NCBI GenBank assembly: GCA_047967505.1
Contig: CM106541.1
Direction: 5' to 3' (one strand)
Length of the DNA: 64,000 nt
From: Dipteris shenzhenensis
Taxonomy: Eukaryota; Polypodiophyta; Polypodiopsida; Gleicheniales
Both the position numbers and the translations under genes were made by a program. Below are positions 1 to 11,333 of this stretch, piece after piece. Positions within the stretch are counted from its first letter, which is position 1. The number at the start of each line of letters is the position of its first letter. Under the pieces are notes generated by a model that ran no database searches, had not been told where the DNA came from, and saw only the letters and a list, made by a program, of their open reading frames with translations.

Positions 1-64
1 GCGTTACGCGTTATAGAACATATCACTCACACACCACACAAAGTATGCATGGATTTGGACTCAC

Positions 65-889
65 ATCGATTCTGCATTCGGACCGTATTTGGCAAACTGC
101 ACCATAATTTCGCGCCCATCGACCGTCCGTCCTGCAGGAAAAATGGTTCAGACTTGGGACTAGTTGAGACCAGTCTTCAATACCGCTTGAGTGTTCAGAA
201 CAATTCACACATACTACCACCCTACCATCCAGGCGATCGATTGCTTTTTGAGCTTCATCCGCGTGCTTGTAGCGGACAAAGGCAAAACCACGAGAGTCCC
301 CAGTCCTGAAGAAAGCGAATAGAAAACTTAGCGCTCGCCAGAAGCTTTCCAGAGGAACCACATTTAAAAAACCGAACAACAGCACCCACACTCACCTCCT
401 ATCACGCGGTATGAAGATGTCCACGACTTTCCCGTATCTGTCGAACAGAGGGAAAAGATCATCGGCACTGGTTCCTGGAAAGAAAAGACCCTAGGTCAAA
501 ATTCACGCAAAACCTGGCTAAATCATTCCCGCGCCATCCACAAGCTTATGAGACTCAAAACTGTGCGGCGTCATCGGCAGCGCGGCGCCATTGAGGGAAG
601 GAGAAGCAGAAGCACGGAGATATCCGCAAAAGGGATAGGTCCAAAATTGAGCTTAAAATCGTTGGAGAGCCATGCTACCGACTATGTGCAGCTCGGCAGC
701 AGGGCCGATGTAGGAGAAGCCAAGAAGCAGAGGTGCGCGAATTGCAGCAAGCAAAGGAAAGGCCAAAAAACGTACAAGCGAGGCAAAGAGGAGGGAGGGG
801 AAGGGGGACTTACGGAAAGTGATATTGAGGACGAGGAGGGAGTAAGTATCCCTGATGTCGGGAGGACCGGAGCGACCGAAGTGCGACAT
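65..889 (-). CDS. SC35: SC35/SRSF2-type SR splicing factor, RRM-coding exons (5' part of gene)
   Basis: Four exons on the minus strand join in phase: 814-889, 396-474, 226-305 and 65-131. Introns of 339, 90 and 94 nt begin with GT and end with AG. The roughly 101 residues start MSHFGRSGPPDI and form one complete RRM: RNP2 is LLVLNI near residue 18, RNP1 is RGFAFVRY in the third exon, and the RRM ends in DGREIMVQFAKYGPNAE. This is the SC35/SRSF2 signature. In that family the RRM binds exonic RNA, and an arginine/serine-rich tail recruits U1 snRNP and U2AF in nuclear speckles. The RS tail lies past the window's left edge, after a good donor at 64 (GTGAGT). No stop or frameshift interrupts the exons, so this looks like a working host gene. 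The start at 889 matches the conserved N-terminus. Family assignment is very secure; the exact paralogue is not. Confidence 0.95.
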
Positions 890-989
890 GGAAAGGGGAA
901 GGGGAAACAGGAAGAGCAGCAGATAGATGAGAGAAAAATGGCTATGGCGACATGAAGCTTTCTGGGGGTTTTCAAGAACCCACCCTGCC

Positions 990-998
990 AAACCCTAA
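990..998 (-). promoter_or_regulatory. telo-box (AAACCCTAA) upstream of the SC35 start
   Basis: The plus strand reads AAACCCTAA about 100 nt upstream of the SC35 ATG; in gene orientation it is TTAGGGTTT. Telo-boxes near transcription starts are known from plant genes for translation and RNA processing. The motif is visible directly; its activity here is inferred. Confidence 0.45.
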
Positions 999-1028
999 CT
1001 TCTTGCCCTTTCCCGTCACTTACATTTT

Positions 1029-1046
1029 AATAGCCCTCCAGCTATT
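1029..1046 (-). other. short hairpin, candidate 3' terminal hairpin of Helentron copy 1
   Basis: The plus strand has AATAGC, a six-base loop, then GCTATT: a perfect 6-bp stem just past the end of the decayed endonuclease. Helitron-class elements carry a small hairpin near the 3' end. The position fits, but a 6-bp stem can occur by chance and no second copy was available for comparison. Confidence 0.25.
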
Positions 1047-1079
1047 TACTGTCTCTCTATGTTTGTATAAATTAGTGCA

Positions 1080-1745
1080 TCGTCTCTCCTTTAAATAAAA
1101 TTTGTGCAATCTAGGTTTATTTGTCCAACCATTGTCTATCTTCTAACCTTGTTTTGTCTTTGGTTGTTGAATTCATTGGGTCATGTTCCATTTGGACATG
1201 AATGTGGAGAGTTCTTTTGTTTCATTGTTTGATCTGAGGTAGTTTGTGTTGGAGCCTCCGATAATTGTTATTTTTGTGGATGTGTGTATATCGATTGGTA
1301 GTGCATGAAGGCAAGAGTTAAGTGCTGTGGCGGCTGATGTTGAAGGGCAATTGTATACATTGATGATAGCAATTTCTTCATTTCTTTTAGTTGAGAAAAT
1401 TGCTAGTAAGCATTCACAATTTTGTTTTTTGATATATTGTTCTCTTAACAAATGGAGGTCGTTTTTGTAACATGTTGCAATTCCAATGCCATTTGTTCTT
1501 TGCAAACATTTGAATTCTGGCAAGTGGAGGATGTTTGAGGAGTAAACAAAGTATTCATGCATTTAGTAGACTTTTTTCATTAATTATATCTTGAAAGTGT
1601 GATTTTAGAGCTCTGGTATTGAGTGATTGCAAAGTTTTAACTTTGTTATTATGGTTGGAGAAGTCAATTTGTTTTGTATTCCATGATCTTTGATTTTTCA
1701 AGCGCTTAATTTCTTTGAGAAGATTGGGATCAACTTTGATGTGTT
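1080..1745 (-). pseudogene. EEP-type endonuclease domain of Helentron copy 1
   Basis: The stretch begins with LQSLNTRALKSHFQDI, the usual opening of EEP domains in Helentrons and non-LTR elements. After a frameshift near 1562 it continues with GIGIATCYKND, ECLLAIFSTKRNEE and IIGGSNTNYL. The last is a degenerate form of the GDFN metal/catalytic motif, with D replaced by S. It ends with IDNGWTNKP, which aligns with the (G)SQIDHIWTN motif of the copy at 19.3 kb. The part that normally holds the catalytic LQET glutamate is missing around 1562. In the family this nuclease follows the helicase on one polyprotein. It is clearly inactive here, and the same arrangement is seen in the other copies. Confidence 0.65.
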
Positions 1746-3480
1746 GTTTTCTATTGGATTGATGATGAACAAATTTTGGGGGTTGCGTATGCGGGATAGG
1801 GCCATGTGTGCAAGGCCATGAGATTTGATGCAGGTGAGTCCATAAATAGGCCCTGAGAACAGTGGATTATTCTTACAACTGCCGGTTGTATTGGAAATTG
1901 TGTTCTAGATATTGCATTCAAGTGGTTTTTCCCAATTTGGAATTTGCGACATGTATTGGTGTCCAAGTGGATGGGATTTTGTTGTTGTGGATATGTTTGT
2001 TGTTGAGACATGCCATTTTGCCGATGTTGTTGTTGAAGAGGACCCAAAGAACATGTGGTTCTGTATTTTCACTTGAGTCTTTGAATATTCCATCTGCACC
2101 ATTGACTAAGCCATCTAAAATGTCCAAATTTTCACAGCATATTTCTACTATCATTATGGGCTTCAAGTGAAATAATTTGTGTAGTCTAGCAGTGTTCTTT
2201 GGGTCTGCTGGTATTGCTATTTTTTTGCTACATGTTTTGAGTTTTTTATCAGTTGCCCGAATGATGTATGGGTTTGTTGTTAGCAATTCAAATACTTCTT
2301 TGTTGTGAATGTCTTTTGCTGCATTTGTGTAGAATAGGTGAGGTATGTCTTGTTTGTGTATAGGCTTGTGAATGAAATTTTTGTTTATGTATGTTATGTC
2401 ATCGAGAGTGTGTTCTCCCACTCTTATTTTGTTTAGCACTTGTATATATTATTGATTTGTTTGACGCATAGTGTGGTTAGCTCATAGAGGAGTACATTCT
2501 CTTCCCAATAGGTAGACATTATTGAATTGTTTGTTAAATTTTCCATAAAAATCCATGAATCTTTTATGGGGCTAGCTTGGCATAGGTCTCCACACAACAG
2601 TATGTCTACCCCCCCAAATGGTAGCATGTGGTTATGTTTGATCTCCCTAAGGTGCAAATCTGCAGCGACTAGCATGCTATGGCCGATTAGACAGACTTCA
2701 TCAAAGATCACTAGTTGGAGATCTTTGTAAAGTTGTGATAGTTCTTGGAGCTTCTCAGCTAAAAGGGTTGTGTAATGGGATGCCATTAGAGGCAAATGGA
2801 GTGTTGAGTGAATAGTTATTCCCCCAATATTGAAGGCTATCTTACCAGTATAGGCAAGCAACAAAACTTTCGGCAATTCAATGTTGGTAGTTTGCTTGTG
2901 TGAGTAATACCTTAGAAGCGCTTATACAATGAGTAGCAATGCGAAAGTTTTACCTGTACTTGCGTTGCTAGTCAAGAACAGATGAATTTTTTGTGTTGGT
3001 TCCAATCTTTTTTTTAACATGATGTCATTCACAATTAGACGTTGTTGTTCGTTCAATTGTCCGAATGTGGTGTAATAGTCATTTTGTGGAGTTAGCCTAT
3101 ATGTTAAGAGGAATGATTTTGGTGTTGGGTTTGCTTTTCTTATTTTTGGCATATCAACAGCAATGTCGTACATATTTAAATTTCTATTGTGGGATTGGTT
3201 TGAGGTTGTTGTAGTACTGGAATCATTTGTACAATTCGTACAATCATTACTGGAATCATTCATATAATTGTTAAAATGTGTTTTATTTTTTTCTATGACT
3301 TCTTTGTTATCATTGTATTTGTCAAGCCATGTAGTATTTATGTCATCAAGAGATGGTTCAAGAATGTGGTATGGTAGAAAAAAGTGCATAGCTCCTTGTA
3401 GTGGTTTTCAAGATCATCATTCGTGTTATAGTTATTAAAGCATATAACTCTTTCCTTCTTGCATTTCTTTAGTTTTGTTG
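1746..3480 (-). pseudogene. PIF1-type helicase of Helentron copy 1
   Basis: In order on the minus strand: the linker CKKERVICFNNYN, an acidic/Asn-rich spacer, QQRLIVNDIM, a Walker A variant NASTGKTFAL, LLAYTGKIAFNIGG (motif Ia), LVIFDEVCLIG (Walker B), ILLCGDLCQASPI (motif III), and the motif VI region RTQFPIQPAVVR..HCSQGL. These are PIF1 superfamily 1B helicase motifs, which unwind DNA during rolling-circle transposition. The frame shifts near 2920-2880, 2436 and 1918. The Walker A glycine is replaced (NAGTGKT to NASTGKT) and HRSQG is HCSQG. It aligns closely with the plus-strand copy at 27.6-29.1 kb. It is a decayed transposase gene, not a host PIF1 helicase. Confidence 0.8.
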
Positions 3481-3489
3481 GCTGAGAGG

Positions 3490-3742
3490 TGTTGAGAGTT
3501 CACGCTCAGCATCATGTGATCATGTGTGCATAGCACCATCCTGGGATCATATGTGCATAGCACTAACCCAATAGAGTGCTATAAAGGAAAGGGTTAGATG
3601 CCCTAACCCTAACCCTAACCCTAAATGGGTTTGTATATATTCTACATTTTCAACTAAATCTAGTGTACAGTTAGCCATTTGTGGTGTGCTCTCTAGCTGT
3701 GCCCTCTCTCCTCATCTCCTCTCCCCTCTTCATATTTTGTCA
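3490..3742 (+). repeat. 5' LTR of the copia element
   Basis: The LTR begins TGTTGAGAG and ends TTTTGTCA immediately before the primer site, giving about 253 bp. A TATA-like TATATAT lies at 3634-3640. Within it, 3601-3625 carries a run of CCCTAA units resembling telomeric repeat. The start is inferred from the TG..CA rule, because no 3' LTR exists here for comparison. Confidence 0.7.
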
Positions 3743-3754
3743 TGGTATCAGAGC
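3743..3754 (+). promoter_or_regulatory. copia primer-binding site (tRNA-iMet)
   Basis: TGGTATCAGAGC is complementary to the 3' end of initiator methionine tRNA, the usual primer of plant Ty1/copia elements. It sits directly after the LTR. Confidence 0.9.
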
Positions 3755-4003
3755 TCCCTTACCTTCTGTTGAGGCATTGTGATCCGTACGAGAGAATGTG
3801 AGAGATTCAGAGATTGAGAGATTGAGTGTTCTCTTTCGTGAAAGAAAAATTCCATTCATTGAGAGTTCTTTGAGAGAATTTTCGTCGGATTCTGTTCATT
3901 CCATCAATGAGAGTTTTCTAATTAAGAGAGAGAGATTTCATATCAATCTTTAGGAGAGATTTCTGTCCAATCATATTCAGTTCCTTTAAGAATTTCCATC
4001 ATT

Positions 4004-4008
<5 letters not shown>

Positions 4009-4048
<40 letters not shown>
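4009..4048 (+). repeat. (GA)n microsatellite
   Basis: An almost uninterrupted run of GA dinucleotides in the copia leader. Confidence 0.9.
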
Positions 4049-4049
<1 letters not shown>

Positions 4050-4227
4050 CTATTCTCTAGTATTTGTGAGAGGAGAGGTTCTTTGAGTTGATTCTATGCC
4101 TACTGGCTCAATGAGCTCCATAGACTTCAGCGCCTCCATGAGCTCTAGCGTAGCTCTAGTGCCATAGGCAGTCGCCTCCATCAAAGTAATGCTACAACAT
4201 CAAAGTAGCGCGGCGAACTTCAACGAC

Positions 4228-4410
4228 GTGTGCCTCCATCTGTGCAGCAGCGCTTTGCATCCTAGCTCCATCTGTGCAGCAGCGCTTTACAATAAGCTCT
4301 GCTACAGCAACATAGGCTCTTCACGGCTCCATCTGTGCATCCTGGCTCCATCTGTGCAGCAGCGCTTTGCAATAAGCTCTGCTACAGCAACATAGGCTCT
4401 TCACGGCTCT
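4228..4410 (+). repeat. 80-bp tandem repeat in the copia leader
   Basis: The phrase CATCTGTGCAGCAGCGCTTT recurs in successive partial and full units, the two longest offset by 80 bp. The full units continue through a shared CTACAGCAACATAGGCTC stretch. Confidence 0.75.
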
Positions 4411-6314
4411 TCAGCAAAGGCAAACTCTACGACAAAGAAGTAGCCTATCAACTGTCACCTCCAACACCTCCATGCACGCCTCTATCGACTTTGTAAATGA
4501 CTCCACGGTTGGACGTCCACGACCATCAGCTCCTCTCACAGAGATACCATCAACATCTGGCTCCACAGGCTGCATATGAGCTGCAGCCTCGGGCCTTCGT
4601 CTAACAACGCACGACTCAGCCTCTCGATCGCCTTAGCCTCTCAGCGTCGTCAACCAAGCTCCAAGTGGCTTCCAACAATTCGAAGCAAAGGCGAGCCATA
4701 GCACATGCCATCAACAAACTCCTCGGTGCTAGCGACTCCAACAGCGCCTATTGCAAGCTTCACTCGGCCGCTCACGGGCACCTCTCTATCCGACCATCGC
4801 CTTATCAACTCCTACAAAACTCTGCTCCAGTGCCACCTAGCAATGGTGTAGCCACCCAACTCCATTATCCTGCACACGACCTGTAGTGACAACTTCTAAG
4901 GCTCTAAGCTAAGCAATGCCCACGGCTCGCTGCCTCCACACAACAACAGACGGACTCCTTCGACGACGGAATCTTGTAAGATTCCGTTAGCACCTCAAAG
5001 ATTTTAGTGCCTCGCATCTCAACACGTGGCACCCTCTCAAGCCTCTATCCTCCACGTGGCATCTTATCCTGCCACATCAGCAACCACCTCCAACTACCAC
5101 ATCATGATAAATTTTTCTGCCATGTGGCAGTCGACTGCCACATTAGTAGACCTTATCTGCCACATCACCTAGGGTTACCTAACCCTAGGTAGAAGTAACT
5201 GCACCTCCATTAAGTTGACCACGTGTCAGTTAAGAGTTAACCCGGGTTAAGTGGAGGAGACCCTTGGTAGAAGGGTTGGTTAAGTTAACCATGATAAATT
5301 TTACCACGGGTCAGTGGACCATGGTCAAGTTACCTTGTCTCGACTAGAGTGCCACATCACCATCCTCGTCAACTGCCACGTCATCAGTCTAGTCATCTGT
5401 CTAGTCAGCACTCTGACCCTGCACACATGTATCACTTTGTAGGCACACTGTGCACCTTGCATGTGCACACAGGTGACACCTCATCACTACTCCACAGGCA
5501 CAGTCCCTGCTAGGCACAGTCACTCCATATGACCCCCTAACTACCACATCATCATTGAGCACATTTGCACTCCTTTTGCCCCTCCACCTAGATCAAGTCA
5601 TATCTCTTGATCCATGAAGAATTTGAGGGTGCTCCAAAAAGGAAAGTCGCTTAACTTTTTGTGCTCTACACGCTTGTCATCACGCGCACACATTGGCGCA
5701 TGTATCACTCACTTTTGAGCTTCACCGACAAATCCACTTCCTACATGCACATCGGCCTCTACATTAACGCATCTGACCCAGCACTTAAAAAGAATAAAAG
5801 AAAAGAAATTATTTGCTGTTCTTTCATCGATCGACGGTTGGTATAGATCTAGATCAAAGTAGACTAGATCGTCATAGTGGGGATGCTTTGAATCTCCCCA
5901 AGTTGCCAATCTAAGCCATGCCCGAAATTCCCGACTAGTACCTACTCGGAGTTAGTCCATACAATCACATATGGTTTCACATCATCACATTACCTGAAAC
6001 CTTACGTTCATCAGTTCAATGAGCACACTTTGAGGCATTGCCGATTGTTCAATGGGCAGTTAGCGCATGATTTGATTTCACATACACATGCCATCATTGT
6101 AAAGCCTATTTAGCCATTTCACGACATTGTGCACATCATTTCAGCCTTGTAAAGCCTCTTGGCTATTCCCGGCATCATTTGCCACAAGCCTTGTAATTCA
6201 GATCGAATCTTATATATTACAGTTCTATCTTCACCCACACTTCACATTTCACTTGCTACAGTTCGTTGATTCATACAGTGATCTTCATGACACTTTGAGT
6301 ACATTTCTTGAACC

Positions 6315-7290
6315 ATGTCTATGACTAGCAATCTCAATCTGGAGGCATCTGCTAAGCTAGACAACTCAATTATAGCATATGGAAATACCGAATGGAGACC
6401 ATTCTTGTACTTCAGGACAAATGGGAGTATGTCGATGGATCTACACCTAAACCATTGGACGATCCAGCTAGTAGTAGCTCTACTCCACCTATTGTCATAG
6501 CCCCAGCAGCGGGATCTATAGCTACACAAATAGTTTTCGCATGTGTAGTAGATCCTACCATTGCCCGAGCTCAGTCAAAGTGGGATAAGAAAGATAAGTA
6601 CGCATATCATCTGATAAAGCAGAATGTGCAAGATGTCATGCTAGGACAGCTCAACACCATCAAGACATCGAAAGAAGCATGTGATATGTCCGCAGCTCTC
6701 TACGAGTCCAAGAACACATCTAGGATTCTCACAGTAAGAAACCAAATCAACCAGAGTTTCCACAACAGCAGCAAAACCGGTCATGCTTATGTACTCTGGA
6801 TTAAAGACTACAACAATCAACTCGCAGCAATAGGAGAGACCATGAACCTAGTAGAAATGGTTCAAGTCATCCTCAATGGACTAGGAGAGGGATACGAGAA
6901 TCTAGTCCAGAGTATTGCCATCCAACGACAAATTCCAACAGTGGAAGAACTTCAGTCAGTGTTACTTGGTGAAGAACTCAGGATGCAAGCCATTCAAGCA
7001 CGCAAAGGTCATTCTAATGATCAGGCATTCATAGCTTCAGATAGAAGCAGAGGCAGAGGTAGATCATTCCAAAAAAGTGGTCATCATCAACAACAAAGTA
7101 ATCAGCAAAGTCAAAATCATCCTCAGCAACATTAGCATTAGTAAAGACGAAATCATTCCAATCAAGGAAGATTCCAAGGATGAGGGAATGCATCCAGCAA
7201 TGTGTTAAACATCCAGTGCAACTACAGTCACAAGTTTGGACACTATGAAAGAGATTGCCGCAAGAAGCAGTACGACTAAGGCGGTCAAAC
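6315..7290 (+). pseudogene. copia gag (UBN2-type) with zinc knuckle
   Basis: The likely start is ATG 6315 (MSMTSNLNLEASAKLD). A frameshift near 6360 leads into a frame reading NYSIWKYRMETILVLQ and WEYVDG, the usual copia gag N-terminus. The frame stays open from 6392 to 7135, with AHRT-like text, LNGLGEGYENLV and a Gln/Asn/Arg-rich tail. After a break, a CCHC knuckle follows at 7218-7260 (CNYSHKFGHYERDC), where the second cysteine is serine. In copia elements this protein packages RNA in the virus-like particle. The break between the matrix part and the knuckle, the early frameshift and the lost cysteine show that it is not functional. Confidence 0.8.
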
Positions 7291-7416
7291 TAGCAGTAAT
7301 CAAGGAAATTTTCATGGGAGAGGAAATCATCGTGGTGGACATTCTAGTCACAATCATTTTGCAAATGAACATGGGAATATGTTCCTTGCAAACGAGGAAA
7401 TGCAGCAACTGATACA

Positions 7417-8755
7417 GTGTACCTAGACATTGATTTCAATCCAAAAGAAGATTTCAGCTATCAAGTGGACCAAGCAGAACAAGATCCTTGGTATATCGAT
7501 AGCGGTGCATCATCTCACATGACAAATCATCAGGAATGGTCCGCAGAGATAAAACCATTAGAAGGTCAAAAGAATGTCATCTACATAGCAGATAATACAC
7601 CGAATCTAGTTCAAGAGACACGTGTTATCCCTATGAACAATTTCATTGGTACGAAAGGATTGGTGAAAGATGTGCTCCATGTTCTAAAACTCAGCAAGAA
7701 CCTTTTGTCAGTAGGTCAAATGACGGAACACAATTACCGAGTCATCTTTGAGAAATCCAGAGACAAATCCATAAGATGTCAGCTAGTAGCAAAAGGTGTC
7801 AAGAAAGGACGATTGTATAGAATGCTAGCTACAGGACGAGAGTAGCATGCCATGTCAGCTCAACTGCAACAGATGCCACTATCCGCAAAATGGCACAAGA
7901 GATATGGTCATGTCAATTTCAAGTACTTATTAGATCTCAGGAATCAAAATATGGCAATTGGGATTCCTAAGCTACAGTTCCTTGGAAAATTTTGTGAAGC
8001 ATGCTGCTTCGACAAACAAAAGGGAACCAATTTTGGGAGAAGTACCTCTCATGCATGAGTATTCTTGATTTGATACATACAGATGTATGGGGTTATGCCC
8101 AGACCTGCAACATCAATAGTTCACTTTACTACTTGACTTTCATCAATGACTACAGCAAATATTGTTGGGTCTACTTTCTGAAAGAGAAATCTGAAGTCTT
8201 TTCTAGATTTCAAGAATTCAAAGCCATGGTAGAAAACCAAATAGGCAGAAAGATCAGCCATGAGATCAGACAGAGGAGGTGAATACACGTCTTCATCATT
8301 CATGAACTTTTGCAGAAGTCATGGCATTCGAAGACAATTCACATGTGCACATACTCCTTGGTAGAATGCAAGAGCTGAAAGGAAGAATGGGACTTTAGCA
8401 GATAGTGCTAATGCTTAGTGAGAAGCATCTTTCGAATCAGTATTGGGCACAAGCAATAGCCACTATGAACTACTTGCTTAATCGGCTTCCTACCAAACCG
8501 ATACAGGGTATGACTCCTTATGAAGAATTCACTGGACATAAGCCACACATTGGGCATCTCTCCATATTTGGTTGCATAGCATATGCCCACATACATGATG
8601 ATCATCGTAGGAAATCGGATGCGAAGTCAGGCAAATGTATCATGGTCGGTTACAGTGAAGAAAGCAAAGCATACAAGTTGTATGATCCCATCAACCGCAA
8701 GGTCATTATCTCCAGAGATGTAATCTTTGATAAGGAATCAGAATGGAAAACCTCA
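7417..8755 (+). pseudogene. copia protease and integrase region
   Basis: The first part contains WYIDSGASSHMT, with the aspartic-protease DSGA triad, and continues to GRLYRMLA. A stop separates it from a GAG-pre-integrase segment with the H..H..C..C zinc site (HKRYGHVNF ... CEACCFDKQKG). The integrase core follows: LDLIHTDVWG (first Asp), a frameshift near 8270, RGGEYTSSSF, and after another shift a C-terminal part with YWAQAIATMNYLLNRLP and FGCIAYAH. The protease matures the polyprotein and integrase inserts the cDNA. Frameshifts around 7845, 8050 and 8275 inactivate it. The open stretch 8405-8959 is the best preserved. Confidence 0.8.
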
Positions 8756-8989
8756 AACACACGGGAGATAGAAACATCGACTTCACAGTCATCTACAGAA
8801 CAGGTTGATGAAGAAGAGCAAGAATTGCCAGCAACAACACCCCAAGCAGAGCTAAGTAGCTCAGATGGTCTACTAGGGAAAGCAGACCACCAGCCAGATT
8901 TACATATGCTCAGAAAAGCAAAGCAATTCAGGTTGAAACTACCAACTATGCTCTTATGACTAGCACCATGGTTACAGAAGAGCCAGTGT

Positions 8990-10050
8990 ACTTCGAAGCT
9001 TAGTAGAGAAGCCAGAATGGCAAACTGCTATGAATGAAGAAATGGATGCTTTATACAAGAATAATACTTGGGAATTATGTGACCTTCCACCAAGAAAGAA
9101 GGCAATAGCAAATAAATGGGTATACAAAGTGAAGTACAATCCAGATGGAAGTATTCAAAGATACAAAGCCAGAGTAGCTGCAAAAGATTTTGCATAGCAT
9201 ATGGTCAGGATTATGATGAGACGCATGCTCCAGTAGCAAAGATAGATTCCATACGGTTCTTGATATCACTAGTGACACTCAACAGATGGAATGTGGTTAC
9301 CTAGATGAGGAAGTCTACATGCAACAATCAGCAGGTTATGTTGAGCCAGGAAAAGAGAATAAGGTTTGCCATCTCAAGAAAAGTCTTAATGCTTAAAGCA
9401 AGCACCCAAAAGTAGGTACAGCAGAATCGACAAGTATTTTGCTAATCTGGGATACATGAAATCCAGTGCAGACCATACTCTCTACTACAAAGTCCAAGGG
9501 GAAGACATTACTATTGCACTTTTGTACATAGATGATTTGATTGTGACCAGAAGCAAGGATAGCTTCATCAGAAAACTAAAACAAGACTTATCTGCAGAGT
9601 TCGACATGAAAGATCTTAGACTTATGCGCTATTGTCTTAGTATTGAGTTTTGGAGAGATTCAAAGAGCACATTCATGAGTCAGCTCAAGTATGTTGATAG
9701 TCTCTTGAAGAAGTTTCATATGGCAGATTGCAAGATTGCAGCCACTCCTATGGAACAGACTTTGAAACTTACTAAAGATTCTGAAAAGCCTACAGTCAAT
9801 GACAGATACTACAGGCAGCTCATCGGAACTCTTATATATCTGTTATGTAGTAAGTTCACTAGCACAGTTTATGGCAAATCCAAAACAGTCTCACTGGAAT
9901 GCAGCCAAAGAGTCTTGAGATACATAAGAGGTACAAGACAGTTTGGGATAGAATACAGAGGAAGTCATCCAAGGTTGCATGGATAGTGTGACAGTGACTA
10001 TGCCGGAGATCATGAGACCAAGAGATCGACACAAGAATCTTAAATTGTGT
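8990..10050 (+). pseudogene. copia reverse transcriptase and start of RNase H
   Basis: The RT opens with PEWQTAMNEEMDALYKNNTW and KWVYKVKYNPDGSI, then YGQDYDETHAPVAKI after a stop near 9197. LDEEVYMQQSAGYV follows another shift. The frame open at 9456-9986 carries the catalytic YIDDL motif (YVDD family), AEFDMKDL, and the palm-to-RNase H linker with YRQLIGTLIYLL. RNase H starts with CDSDYAGD after a stop at 9985 and is lost at about 10045, where unrelated AT-rich sequence begins. The enzyme copied element RNA to DNA. It is dead by stops and truncation. Confidence 0.85.
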
Positions 10051-10819
10051 CTCAAATTTCATGTATTGAATACTTAAAATATAAGATAGGTTATTGAATA
10101 GTGAATACACTTCAGCATCTTTAACTTTGGATACAAGCATAGAATGATATATATTTGAAGCATAATTTCTAGCATTCTAAAGTCATCAAATCAGTAATAA
10201 TAATTTTGATAATAACGCAAAGTTTAAAATGAAAATTTATTTGTGCTTGTAACAACTTCAAATCTCAATGAAATAATAACATTTTCAAGCTCATTCGCCA
10301 ACTAATCAGACTCAATGTTTATAACTTCACTTGCAACTTTTCTTGGTGGGGATTAGTTTCTAAGAGGGGGTTCCACATGAATAGTTTTATGTGAGCGTCG
10401 CACATAAGAAGTGATTGTAGATTTAAAACTAACATACTCTAGATTTTCTCGTCAAGCTTCTTCACTGGATTCAAAAAAATGAAAACTAATTAAAATAAGT
10501 AATTCAAGAGACAAATGCAAAAAATCAAAGAAGAAAGGTTTACCTTGGGCATAGGCTTCTTGGGCCACCTCTTGAAAGAACCTTTCAACAAACATCATGC
10601 TGTTTTTATAATTGGAGAATTCTTCAAAAGGTTTTCCTTAGGGGGCTGACTTGGAGAAGCAAGTACATTAAATTTGCTTTTGGAGAGGGAGGAGATGATG
10701 TCTTCTCAACATATGAACATGCTAATATGGCTGCTACAAATTAAGAAACAATCCACTAATAAATTTTGACAATTCCATCTACATGCAGAAAGAGATCTCA
10801 AACCTAGGAAACAAAAAAT
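10051..10819 (+). other. AT-rich stretch without recognised gene
   Basis: No convincing coding sequence, terminal repeat or RNA gene was seen between the broken copia RNase H and the CACTA left end. Confidence 0.5.
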
Positions 10820-10834
10820 TACTACAGACCCGTG

Positions 10835-11035
10835 TCTAAAGGCGCGTCTATATAACAGACGGACGCGCCTATAGATGCATAAATAGATGCTCTACTAGAA
10901 AATTTAAAAAAGAGACAGAGGCATCCTTAAATGCATTTATAGATGCATTTATAGATGAACTTATAGACGCGTTTGTAGATGCGTAAATAGACGCCCCTCG
11001 AACAAACAGACGTGTTTATAGATGCCCTATATAAT
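10835..11035 (+). repeat. left subterminal repeat array of CACTA
   Basis: Many degenerate copies of a motif resembling TATAGATGCG / TAGACGCG in both orientations. These are typical binding sites for a TNPA-type protein. Confidence 0.7.
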
Positions 11036-11333
11036 ATTTTTTAAATTTTGTGTGCTTGAACAGAATGCTATGTATGTTGTGTATGCTATGTAGTTACAGG
11101 GATCCCATTTCCACATTGTGTAATTCAATTCTTACAGCCAATCGCATTTTAATTAGCACTCTTGCAAGCATGTCTATAGCCGACAATTACAATTCCAAAT
11201 AAAACATTATAACTCCAAAACGTTTAGTTCACAAGGCATTAATTGATAGAACGTTGCATAAGAAAATTAAAAGCCAAAAAAATAATAAGAGTATATTAAT
11301 TCATAGCTCAAAAAGTACTTGTATGTACATATA

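Larger units (their letters stand above)
1016..3489 (-). mobile_element. Helentron-like rolling-circle transposon remnant (copy 1)
   Basis: Reading leftwards from 3480, translations run from a pre-helicase linker (FNNYN near 3430) through all main PIF1 helicase motifs into an exonuclease/endonuclease/phosphatase (EEP) domain ending near 1080. Fusion of PIF1 helicase with a C-terminal EEP nuclease marks Helentron-type elements rather than ordinary plant Helitrons, which lack the nuclease. The upstream side is cut by the copia LTR at 3490. The downstream side ends close to the SC35 promoter, where a short hairpin lies at 1029-1046. Several frameshifts and stops make it non-coding today. OTU and Rep parts are not present in this copy. 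Confidence 0.7.
3755..6314 (+). other. long untranslated leader of the copia element
   Basis: About 2.6 kb separates the primer site from gag. No protein-like frame was recognised. It holds a (GA)n run at 4009-4048, an 80-bp tandem repeat at 4228-4410 (units start near 4271 and 4351), and many short ACGTGGCA/CCACATCA-type motifs between 5020 and 5420. Such a long leader is unusual for copia and may include unrelated inserted sequence. Confidence 0.5.
3490..10050 (+). mobile_element. Ty1/copia LTR retrotransposon, 3'-truncated
   Basis: A 5' LTR (3490-3742) is followed directly by the initiator-tRNA-Met primer-binding site, a long leader, then gag, protease, integrase, reverse transcriptase and the start of RNase H in copia order. 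The match to copia stops near 10045, inside RNase H, and no 3' LTR was found. The element entered or abutted Helentron copy 1. Internal stops and frameshifts mean it cannot move by itself. Confidence 0.9.
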
